From assembly GCA_020057985.1 (NCBI GenBank), contig JAGVEU010000387.1:1-11009 (forward strand): DNA of 11,009 bases. The letters are read 5' to 3'. Source of the stretch: Calditrichota bacterium. GTDB taxonomy: Bacteria; Electryoneota; RPQS01. Position numbers and translations under genes: made by a program. The first letter of the stretch is position 1. Each line of letters begins with the position of its first letter. The notes under the pieces were generated by a model that searched no databases, was not told where the DNA came from, and worked only from the letters and a program-made list of their open reading frames with translations. Below are positions 1-5,428 of the stretch, one piece after another.

Positions 1-95
1 AAGACTGCATGTGGACAGACCATGACACATAATCCGCAGCCATTGCAGAGCATCGGATTGAATTCGAGCGTCACGGCCTTTTCAAGGTATCTCAT
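1..95 (-). CDS. hgcB: HgcB, mercury-methylation ferredoxin (3' part off window)
   Basis: Only the first 31 codons are inside the window; the gene runs off the left edge. They encode a protein starting MRYLEKAVTLEF, followed by C17-x2-C20-x2-C23-x3-C27-P, the ligand pattern of a [4Fe-4S] cluster in 2[4Fe-4S] ferredoxins. HgcB is known to supply electrons to the corrinoid protein HgcA during methylation of Hg(II) and is required for that activity. The ATG overlaps the hgcA stop codon as ATGA (95-92), and a strong ribosome binding site (GGAGGT, complement of 104-109) lies 8 bases upstream, which fixes the start. The second cluster motif, the extra conserved Cys of HgcB and its C-terminal cysteines cannot be seen. 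A generic ferredoxin is possible in isolation, but adjacency to an unmistakable hgcA makes HgcB by far the best reading. Confidence 0.9.
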   Translation of the reverse strand, partial: MRYLEKAVTLEFNPMLCNGCGLCVMVCPHAV

Positions 96-1147
96 GTTGC
101 ATGACCTCCGCCGATGAACAAGCCCGTCAGCCACAATCCAATTCCAATGACCGCCCCCGTAATTTGCGCCGGCACGGCAAAACGCATCTCACGCAATACT
201 CCGCTGAGCGAAGTGTAGGTGGACGCACCCGTGAAGTTCATGACGGTGAAGCTGATGATGACGGGCGCGATCAACAACCAAGCCATGATGTGCAGCGAGG
301 AAATTGGGAGCAAAGAGGTTGACCAAACATAGAGAGATAGCGGAGCGACCAGAATAACTCCCAGAGCAGCGCCCTTAATCGAAAAGGCTCGTCCCGGCAG
401 ATAGGGCAGCAGGGCAGGGCCGAGGATCGCACCACAAGCAAAGGCACCAAGAATGAGCGCGGCGCTGAGCAGGCCAGTCGCGCGAACGTTGGCAAGAGAA
501 TACCCACTCGTGCTCAAGCCGCTGAGCAGCAAGAAAACCGCCGCCGCGAGCAGAACATATTTCGCACCCATGACCAATTCGACAGGAATCAGTACAATCC
601 GGTCGCGGAAGTCGAAATGCACGCATCGCATTTCGGGTTGTGCTTTCATTCCGGCATCAAGGAAAGCAGGCAGATCTTCTGCCCGTACCGGGCCATAGAT
701 CACACGAAACCCACATCGTTCACTTACCAAATGAGCGCTCACTCCGGGCGCTCCGAGTTGTGGAACGATGAGTTTGTTGTGCGATACGATTCGTTCAAGA
801 GCAGATGTCTGTACGCGCCGTACGATCTCATCTGTGCCGAAAGTCCCTTTACCGGCAGCGCACCAAACATTGATTCCTTTGGTATCGAGCACGAGAATCC
901 AGCAATTGCGACCGGTCAGAGCGCTGCGCAAGCGGTCGAAACTGAGCTTGTAGTTGGCGGAGACCATTACCGGAGACTCTGCTGTCGGATTACCAACTGC
1001 ATACAGACCGGGTGTTACTCGGTAGTTCATGCGGCCAATTCCCCAGCGCGCTTTGACGGTGCCGAGATGATCCCGAAGACTCAGTTCGGTTCGCACTCGC
1101 GGCACGTCTCCAATAACTGTATGAACGACGCCGTCTGAAAATGTCAT
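92..1147 (-). CDS. hgcA: HgcA, mercury-methylating corrinoid protein
   Basis: 351 residues, the usual HgcA length. HgcA transfers a methyl group from its bound corrinoid to Hg(II), giving methylmercury. The N-terminal corrinoid-binding domain (about 1-180) contains the diagnostic cap-helix motif N93-V-W-C96-A-A-G-K100, in which C96 corresponds to the cobalt-coordinating Cys. Around it lie the family-typical stretches GIGRMNYRVTPGLYAVGNP (36-54), SANYKLSFDRLR (63-74) and LDTKGINVW (87-95). The C-terminal part has about five membrane segments (roughly 196-211, 224-247, 257-275, 284-305, 328-346) with the conserved NFTGAST-TSLSGV block at 304-316. The ATG at 1147 is preceded by AGGAGA, which overlaps the stop codon of the CcdA-like gene 10 bases upstream. 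hgcB follows with a 4-base overlap. Related corrinoid proteins of the Wood-Ljungdahl pathway lack the NVWCAAGK motif, so the call is firm; activity itself is inferred from the motif. Confidence 0.97.
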   Translation of the reverse strand: MTFSDGVVHTVIGDVPRVRTELSLRDHLGTVKARWGIGRMNYRVTPGLYAVGNPTAESPVMVSANYKLSFDRLRSALTGRNCWILVLDTKGINVWCAAGKGTFGTDEIVRRVQTSALERIVSHNKLIVPQLGAPGVSAHLVSERCGFRVIYGPVRAEDLPAFLDAGMKAQPEMRCVHFDFRDRIVLIPVELVMGAKYVLLAAAVFLLLSGLSTSGYSLANVRATGLLSAALILGAFACGAILGPALLPYLPGRAFSIKGAALGVILVAPLSLYVWSTSLLPISSLHIMAWLLIAPVIISFTVMNFTGASTYTSLSGVLREMRFAVPAQITGAVIGIGLWLTGLFIGGGHAT

Positions 1148-1157
1148 TAGTTGTCTC

Positions 1158-1862
1158 CTATCGAATTGTGATCAGCAGATAGAAGCCCACGCCGATTAGA
1201 AGCACACCGGAGCAAACACGAATAGCAGGCATGATCCGCTGAGCTACATTTCCCAGCCGACCCAGTCCATAACCGATTCCTACCAATCCAGCGGCCAGCG
1301 GAAGGCTGTATCCGAGTGCGAATACCGCGAACATGGCCGCACCTGCAACAGCAGAGCCTTTAAGCACCGTTGCGCCTATGACCATTCCAAGCAGCGGATT
1401 GCAGCCAATCGAACAAGCGGTTGAGGCTCCGCCGATAATCAAACCATAGACTGCTGCACCCATTGCGCCACGGCTGACGACTCTTTTATTAAGATTTATG
1501 CTTGGAATCTTGAGCGGCGCGAGTCCCAGAGTGATCAGGCCGAATAAGACCATAAACAGACCAGCGACCAATCGCCAATAATTTCCCAATGAAGCGCTAA
1601 TGACATGGCCAATGAATCCGGATAGCGCACCAATTATTGCCAGAGAAATTGTTGTGCCAAGCATGAAGAACAATCCAACAAGCAGGAGTTCGCGGCGACT
1701 ATTCTGTGTACCAATAGTGCCAGCATATCCGGCTACTGCTCCGACTACCGGCAAGGTACAGCAGGAAGTGACTGAGCCAAGCATTCCCAGCAGAAAAACC
1801 GCCGGAAAGAAGGCAAAGCTCATTTGGTCAGCAGACAGAATCTGCTGTATCCATTGCTCCAT
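1158..1862 (-). CDS. CcdA/DsbD-like polytopic membrane protein with paired cysteines
   Basis: 234 residues, very hydrophobic, about six membrane segments; it resembles the DsbD transmembrane/CcdA family, which moves reducing equivalents from cytoplasmic thioredoxin across the membrane through two intramembrane cysteines. The first-helix motif here is S-C34-C35-T-L-P rather than the usual single-Cys PCVLP. The second half has A-C150-S-I-G-C154-N-P where the family usually has one Cys. C217 lies in the last segment. Doubled thiols recall the vicinal Cys pair of MerT-type mercury carriers, so metal binding or transport is an alternative to electron transfer. It sits 10 bases downstream of the Cys-rich 82-residue gene and 10 bases upstream of hgcA, with a GAGGAA ribosome site before the ATG. 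No c-type cytochrome maturation genes are in view, which argues against a simple cytochrome role. Family assignment is good; function in the hgc unit is inferred. Confidence 0.8.
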   Translation of the reverse strand: MEQWIQQILSADQMSFAFFPAVFLLGMLGSVTSCCTLPVVGAVAGYAGTIGTQNSRRELLLVGLFFMLGTTISLAIIGALSGFIGHVISASLGNYWRLVAGLFMVLFGLITLGLAPLKIPSINLNKRVVSRGAMGAAVYGLIIGGASTACSIGCNPLLGMVIGATVLKGSAVAGAAMFAVFALGYSLPLAAGLVGIGYGLGRLGNVAQRIMPAIRVCSGVLLIGVGFYLLITIR

Positions 1863-1872
1863 TGTGCTTCCT

Positions 1873-2121
1873 CTACTTAGGGCAGCAGTTGCTCTTGCAG
1901 TCGCCGCAGTCTTTTGCCGCAGGTGGTGCAGATGCGGAACTGGCCATTAGCGAGTAAGCGCCCACTCCGACAGCAGACAACATCACGATTCCAAAAATCA
2001 GAATCTTGATTCGGGATTTTTTCCCAGTTGGCGAACCGCAATTGCAGCCCGTACTCGTTTCATTCGATCCTCCACCGCAACAGTTGGTTGAAGGATTCTC
2101 CGTTCCCTTTTCATCTTCCAT
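1873..2121 (-). CDS. Small Cys-rich single-span membrane protein
   Basis: 82 residues with eight cysteines arranged on both sides of one hydrophobic segment (about 38-60). The N-terminal tail holds C14-C15 and C26-N-C28, then a basic KKSRIK stretch at the membrane boundary. The C-terminal tail holds C72-x2-C75-x3-C79-C80 and ends PK. The basic residues before the span suggest N-terminus inside, C-terminus outside. I do not recognise a named family. The cysteine clusters look suited to binding soft metals or to thiol exchange. The gene overlaps the end of arsR by 11 bases, has a good ribosome site (GGAG, 7 bases before ATG), and is followed 10 bases later by the CcdA-like gene, so it is very likely co-expressed with arsR and hgcAB. 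The gene is credible because of its ribosome site, tight packing and structured composition; any role in metal handling is inference. Confidence 0.8.
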   Translation of the reverse strand: MEDEKGTENPSTNCCGGGSNETSTGCNCGSPTGKKSRIKILIFGIVMLSAVGVGAYSLMASSASAPPAAKDCGDCKSNCCPK

Positions 2122-2479
2122 GATTTTCTCCGGTTGTTAATTCTTCCGCTTCCTCTACCGCACACGTGAAGAAGGAGGCAAGCAGTTGTAAGGTATCTTC
2201 ACTGATCCAGCATTCGATTTTCTGTCCACGCCGCTCAACGTTAATCAGACCTGCCCGGCGCAATTCCTTGATATGATGTGACACTGTGGAGGCGGCCAGA
2301 TCAAGGTTCTCGCCGAGGTCGCCGACGCAGCGGCGGATTCCTTCGATGTTCGCAGTACAACATCTACTTGGAACACAGCAGGTTGCAAGCCTGAGAAAAA
2401 TCCTCAACCGCTGCGGATTGGACAGTGCCTTGAACATTTGAGCTAAGGCATCAAGGTCGTTAGTTTGATTGTTCGACAT
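2111..2479 (-). CDS. arsR: ArsR/SmtB-family Cys-rich transcriptional regulator
   Basis: 122 residues from MSNNQTND. This is a winged-helix ArsR/SmtB repressor: FKALSNPQRLRIFLRL (16-31) is the typical N-terminal helix block, STVSHHIKELRRAGLI (64-79) is the recognition helix-turn-helix, and VERRGQKIECWI (81-92) is the wing. Cysteines are C34-C35, C40-C41, C51, C90 and C106. C51 lies in RRCVGDL, where classical arsenic-sensing ArsR has ELCVCDL; the second Cys is Gly here, so the sensing site must be built differently, perhaps with the CC-x4-CC pair. An upstream ATG at 2515 would add 12 residues, but it falls inside the -35 box of a near-consensus promoter, so I chose 2479. The gene leads the arsR-hgcB unit and probably represses it until a soft metal or metalloid, perhaps Hg or As, binds. 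The ligand is not determinable here. Confidence 0.9.
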   Translation of the reverse strand: MSNNQTNDLDALAQMFKALSNPQRLRIFLRLATCCVPSRCCTANIEGIRRCVGDLGENLDLAASTVSHHIKELRRAGLINVERRGQKIECWISEDTLQLLASFFTCAVEEAEELTTGENHGR

Positions 2480-2491
2480 ATATCGAAATAT
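2478..2491. promoter_or_regulatory. Putative ArsR operator palindrome over the -10 box
   Basis: The 14-base sequence ATATATCGAAATAT is an imperfect palindrome centred on TCGA, with 12 of 14 positions symmetric and ATAT at both ends. It covers most of the -10 box and reaches the arsR start codon. ArsR/SmtB repressors typically bind AT-rich dyads overlapping their own promoter, so this is the natural autoregulatory site. Binding is inferred from position and symmetry. Confidence 0.55.
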
Positions 2492-2515
2492 ACAAAAAGA
2501 AAAGCGGTTTGTCAA
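2487..2515 (-). promoter_or_regulatory. Near-consensus sigma-70 promoter of the arsR-hgcAB unit
   Basis: On the minus strand TTGACA (2515-2510) is followed by a 17-base spacer and TATATT (2492-2487). Only 7 bases separate the -10 box from the arsR ATG, so the expected transcription start falls on or next to the A of the ATG. The arsR mRNA would be leaderless or nearly so, and there is no ribosome binding site in this gap. The -35 match is perfect and the -10 differs from TATAAT at one base. Confidence 0.8.
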
Positions 2516-2911
2516 GTCGGATTCTCTGCAACCCTCTCGAAGAGCCTATCTTGAAGTAACGATTTCCGCATATTTTGGTCTTGTCCTCCATCTATCTTCA
2601 TCCGCTATGCAGGGGAAGAACCGGAGAAGAGGTGGCAGAGGACGCCGAAAGTATGGCGAGTTTCAAACCAATGAAAAAACAAAATGTTAATCTATTATGA
2701 ATAATATCAATGCCTTACGCTAAGTTGCTGTTTTTTCCAATCGCCTGCAGCCTCTTCCTCGCCTCTCTTCCGCCTCACCTCCTCTACTACGCACCATTTT
2801 CCTCTATCTCGCAACTTCAGGAATCACAGGAATCCTCTCGATTGTTGACTTCCGTATCCAAAAAAGTAAATGCTGGAGGAATATGGATTTGAAAATTAGT
2901 TCAAATTTCTC

Positions 2912-2940
2912 TTGCATTACCTTTTTCGGGAGTGTATATT
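2912..2940 (+). promoter_or_regulatory. Orphan forward sigma-70-like promoter
   Basis: TTGCAT (2912-2917), a 17-base spacer and TATATT (2935-2940) form a fair promoter pointing right. No forward gene follows: the predicted transcript would run straight into the inverted-repeat element at 3006-3138 and the T-run near 3158-3163. It may drive a short non-coding RNA or be chance in AT-rich sequence. Confidence 0.25.
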
Positions 2941-3005
2941 GTTGGCGTTCTCAGCGAATGGAAAACAGAGATCCTGAGTTTCCGAGATAGCTCAAGACGG
3001 ATCTT

Positions 3006-3138
3006 TTGTCATCCTGAACCCCCTAAGTCTGCGAGGGGGGTGAAGGATCACTGAAAGTTCGTCCAAGCAAATCTTCACACTTTTGCTATCGCACTCTCAG
3101 TGATCCTTCACGGCGGAAGACCTTGTTCAGGATGACAA
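3006..3138. repeat. 133-bp inverted-repeat element (paired REP-like hairpins)
   Basis: The outer arms TTGTCATCCTGAAC (3006-3019) and GTTCAGGATGACAA (3125-3138) are perfect 14-base inverted repeats. The inner arms GTGAAGGATCACTGA (3040-3054) and TCAGTGATCCTTCAC (3097-3111) are perfect over 15 bases. Each half also folds on itself: TCATCCTGAA pairs imperfectly with the TGAAGGATCA of its own half, and the left half has an extra CCCCCT/AGGGGG stem (3019-3024 with 3034-3039). The layout is that of two REP-type palindromes in opposite orientation or a small MITE. Sequences of the TGTCATCCTGA type recur as dispersed repeats in many environmental bacterial genomes. It probably also blocks read-through between the two flanking units. 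Confidence 0.85.
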
Positions 3139-3164
3139 CGGTCGGACCTCCGAGATCTTTTTTG

Positions 3165-3185
3165 GGATTTTGGATTTCGGATTTT
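3165..3185. repeat. Three tandem heptamers (GGATTTT/C)
   Basis: GGATTTT, GGATTTC and GGATTTT occur head to tail directly beside the 3' end of the methyltransferase gene, before a similar GATTTTC-like continuation. Short heptamer tandem repeats of this kind occur in intergenic DNA of various bacteria. Function unknown; it may be slippage-derived. Confidence 0.45.
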
Positions 3186-3187
3186 CT

Positions 3188-4006
3188 TCAGATTCCGAGA
3201 CTCATCGTCGCATCTTTCTTTCCGCGATAGCGATTGGTCCGCAGCGTTGGTCTGTGTTTCGGTTTCGTTTCGAACTTGATCTTCGCTGTTTCAATCAGCA
3301 TCTCTTGCCTTCCCAACCCTGCTCGTATCGCATAGTCTCGAAATTCCCGATTGAGTTCAAATAGCAGATAGTTTCTTGTGTGTTTGTCGCCTTTATGGCG
3401 GTGAATATCCACACATGCAAAACCGGTGCTGCCTGTTCCCGCAAACGGATCCAATACCAGTTCATCGGGATCGGTGCTCTTCTCGATCAGTTGCCGCAAC
3501 AGTTCAATCGGTTTCTGAGTCGAGTGAGCACGCATTGCCGATGGCACATTATCACATTCCAGCACATCCGAGTCGCGCAACCCGTTCAGGTCCCTCCTGC
3601 CCTTCGAGGCAAAGATAATCATCTCATGCTGCGGAGCGAATGATCCGTTAAGATCCCCGCTGCCATGATTGTTTTTCACCCAGATCAGGCAATTCTTCAC
3701 CTTGAACTTTCTGCTGATGGAGTTGTAGAACACCGGATACATATCGAAGCGCGTGAAGCAGTAGAAGTGCCGGTCATTTTTCATCACACGATGCACCTGA
3801 TCCACCCAGCCATCCACCCAACTCAGATCGCAGTCATTGGCAAATTTCGGCAGTTTCTCCCTTGCCGTGCGACGATTGGATTGATAGTCAATTCCGTAGG
3901 GCGGATCAGTCAGCACAAGATCCACGCATTCGTCGGGCAACCTCTCAAGCTCTGCAAAGCAGTCGCCGCAGATGAACTCATTGATCGGAAATCCAGAAGT
4001 ACTCAT
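3188..4006 (-). CDS. Beta-class DNA methyltransferase (N6-adenine or N4-cytosine), solitary
   Basis: 272 residues. The catalytic motif D34-P-P-Y37 comes first, and the S-adenosylmethionine-binding motif D186-P-F-A-G-T-G-S-T-G (186-195) comes near the C-terminus, preceded by HSTQKP (161-166). That order defines the beta group of amino-methyltransferases. The target-recognition region should lie between, about 45-155, but the DNA site cannot be read from sequence. An AGGAG ribosome site stands just before the ATG. No restriction endonuclease gene is adjacent, so this looks like an orphan methylase (regulatory, phage-derived or left from a lost restriction system). It follows putA by 57 bases with a hairpin in between and ends at the repeat-rich intergenic region. 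C-terminal KHRPTLRTNRYRGKK is basic and could help DNA binding. Confidence 0.92.
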   Translation of the reverse strand: MSTSGFPINEFICGDCFAELERLPDECVDLVLTDPPYGIDYQSNRRTAREKLPKFANDCDLSWVDGWVDQVHRVMKNDRHFYCFTRFDMYPVFYNSISRKFKVKNCLIWVKNNHGSGDLNGSFAPQHEMIIFASKGRRDLNGLRDSDVLECDNVPSAMRAHSTQKPIELLRQLIEKSTDPDELVLDPFAGTGSTGFACVDIHRHKGDKHTRNYLLFELNREFRDYAIRAGLGRQEMLIETAKIKFETKPKHRPTLRTNRYRGKKDATMSLGI

Positions 4007-4022
4007 AGTCTCCTCAGAGAGA

Positions 4023-4051
4023 GGGTCACCTCGCTGATTGCTGGGTGACCC
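4023..4051. terminator. Hairpin between putA and the methyltransferase gene
   Basis: GGGTCACC (4023-4030) and GGTGACCC (4044-4051) form a perfect 8-bp stem with a 13-base loop, starting 12 bases after the putA stop codon. There is no T-run after it on the minus strand, so it is not a canonical intrinsic terminator. It may instead attenuate or stabilise the 3' end of the long operon transcript. Confidence 0.4.
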
Positions 4052-4062
4052 GTGAATAAATT

Positions 4063-4965
4063 TTAGCCGCCGAAACCTAACATAGCCTTAAACACATAGC
4101 CGCCAATCGCAGGATTTTCTTTCAAGCGACGAGTGCAATACCCATACCACGAATCGCCGAACGGCACATATACTCTCAGAAAATGACCGCGCTCATGAAT
4201 CTGATTTCTCAATTCGTGCCGCACGCCTAACAGCATTTGAAACTCATAACGATCTTTGGGCAGACTGTATTTGGCAATCAGGTTTTCCGCCTCAGCAACC
4301 AGCACTTCATCGTGAGTGGCAATCCCCACATAAGCTCCACCCTTGAACATGGCATCGAGTAGCGCAACGAAGTTTTTGCGAATCTCATCTTTTTCCTTGA
4401 AGGCAATCGCTTCCGGTTCCACGTAGATCCCTTTGCAGAGACGATAGTTGCTTGCGCCACCGTCCATCAGTCTTTTTGTGTCATCAAGCGAGCGGCGGAG
4501 GTATGCCTGTATCGCCACTCCCACTCGAAACTCGCGACGGAACTCCTCGTAGACCTTGAAGGTCTCGGTCGTATAGGGCGAATCCTCGATGTCAATCCGC
4601 ACAAAGATATTTTTCTGCGCCGCGCTCTCGGTCACACGCCTGATACTCTTGCGACAGAATTGCGGATCAATCGAAAGACCAAAGGCGGTCAATTTGATGG
4701 ATATGTTTGTATCGAGTTTCTCGGCTGCAATCGTGTCAAGGAAGTCCACATACGCTCGGGTGGTCTTTTCGGCTTCCTGTTGATCGGTAACGAACTCCCC
4801 AAGGACGTCCACCGTACAGCGAAATCCCTTCTGGTTTAGCTCACGAATACAGTTTACAGCATCCGTTTTCGATGCACCGGCGATATATCGAGCCGCCACC
4901 TTGCCAATCATCCACTTGGGAACCATCGGCATTGCGCCCACCACAAAACGATCCAGTAATGTCAT
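4063..4965 (-). CDS. putA: Proline dehydrogenase (monofunctional)
   Basis: 300 residues from MTLLDRFVVGAMPMVP. FAD-dependent proline dehydrogenase oxidises proline to pyrroline-5-carboxylate and passes electrons to quinone. The TIM-barrel motifs are present: TVDVLGEF early, ISIKLTAFGL, VAIQAYLRRS, CKGIYVEP, IATHDE, EFQMLLGVR, and the C-terminal signature RVYVPFGDSWYGYCTRRLKENP containing the substrate-binding RR pair. The length fits the short PRODH of Gram-positives and FCB bacteria, not the bifunctional PutA. An in-frame ATG at 5004 would add 13 residues and overlap the upstream gene by 26 bases; the alignment-like family start is at MTLLDR, so I chose 4965, though neither has a clear ribosome site. 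No P5C dehydrogenase gene is adjacent in this window. Last of the tightly linked operon genes before a hairpin. Confidence 0.93.
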   Translation of the reverse strand: MTLLDRFVVGAMPMVPKWMIGKVAARYIAGASKTDAVNCIRELNQKGFRCTVDVLGEFVTDQQEAEKTTRAYVDFLDTIAAEKLDTNISIKLTAFGLSIDPQFCRKSIRRVTESAAQKNIFVRIDIEDSPYTTETFKVYEEFRREFRVGVAIQAYLRRSLDDTKRLMDGGASNYRLCKGIYVEPEAIAFKEKDEIRKNFVALLDAMFKGGAYVGIATHDEVLVAEAENLIAKYSLPKDRYEFQMLLGVRHELRNQIHERGHFLRVYVPFGDSWYGYCTRRLKENPAIGGYVFKAMLGFGG

Positions 4966-4978
4966 AGTTGCCCGTGCA

Positions 4979-5428
4979 TTAGAAGTGTAAAGTTGCAGTG
5001 ACATGAGGAGTCAGTCCACGGTCATAAGAAAGATCAGGAGAGATGTCCAACTTATAAAGATGCGCGTCCACATAAGCATCTCCCATCGAGAGCAGAATTG
5101 TCCCCGCCAGCCACCAGAGCAGCTTGTTGCGGCTGTTGCGGTAGAATTTTTCCAGTCTGAAATCACCACCGGTCTTGAAGCGCATCATCTGATCGTTTTC
5201 GTGGGATGCGCTGACGATCAGCGTTCCTTGCAACAGCGCAAACCCAGCCGCTTTCACGTAGCTCTCATTGTAAAATTGACCCCACCCCGGAATCACCATT
5301 GATCGCAGTACGGCTCCCGTTGTGCTTTTCAGCGGCTTGCCCCTTACACTGTCCGGCTCCGCACCAAATAAAGTTAATGCACAAGTCAGAAGCAGCAGGA
5401 AAGAAATCAAGGAACAAGCGCGAGACAC
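4979..5428 (-). CDS. DUF5683-like envelope protein with signal peptide
   Basis: 149 residues, GTG start. An N-terminal hydrophobic signal peptide (about 1-22, ending LTLFGA) is followed by the block SMVIPGWGQFYNESYVKAAGF (43-63). This PGxGQFYN-type motif with a second hydrophobic stretch (about 104-118) is typical of DUF5683 proteins, which are widespread in Bacteroidetes, Chlorobi and related phyla. Their function is unknown; an envelope or inner-membrane location is likely. The N-terminus overlaps ridA by 22 bases, supporting cotranscription. The C-terminus LTPHVTATLHF, ending in Phe, resembles an outer-membrane beta-strand, but that is a weak sign in so small a protein. Confidence 0.8.
   Translation of the reverse strand: MSRACSLISFLLLLTCALTLFGAEPDSVRGKPLKSTTGAVLRSMVIPGWGQFYNESYVKAAGFALLQGTLIVSASHENDQMMRFKTGGDFRLEKFYRNSRNKLLWWLAGTILLSMGDAYVDAHLYKLDISPDLSYDRGLTPHVTATLHF

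Larger units (their letters stand above)
2516..3187. other. 672-bp non-coding region between methyltransferase and arsR
   Basis: No open reading frame here has a family-like protein, a good ribosome site or supporting neighbours. It holds the inverted-repeat element at 3006-3138, a three-unit heptamer repeat near 3165-3185, a forward promoter-like sequence at 2912-2940, and an AT palindrome TATTATGAATAATA at 2693-2706. The stretch 2740-2810 is markedly C/T-rich on the plus strand. It separates the housekeeping operon plus methyltransferase from the mercury-methylation unit and is the likely transcriptional boundary. Confidence 0.7.

Noticed and set aside
617..1138. Forward 173-residue open frame antisense to hgcA
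   Set aside because: The complementary strand codes for an unmistakable HgcA, so this is a shadow frame.
1158..2515. A classical mer or ars resistance operon
   Set aside because: No merA-like reductase, ArsC, ArsB/Acr3 or typical MerP domain is present; the unit leads into hgcAB instead.
2469..2690. Forward 73-residue open frame over the arsR promoter
   Set aside because: It would start inside arsR in antisense and cross the promoter; the product is Arg/Lys/Ser-rich with no recognisable pattern.
2710..2892. Forward 60-residue open frame with a hydrophobic start, like a secreted peptide
   Set aside because: It has no clear ribosome site, lies in C/T-rich non-coding DNA, and its product shows low-complexity Ser/Leu/Pro composition with no family features.
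3006..3138. A CRISPR array or tRNA gene
   Set aside because: There are only two inverted, not regularly spaced direct, repeats, and no cloverleaf with a T-loop consensus.
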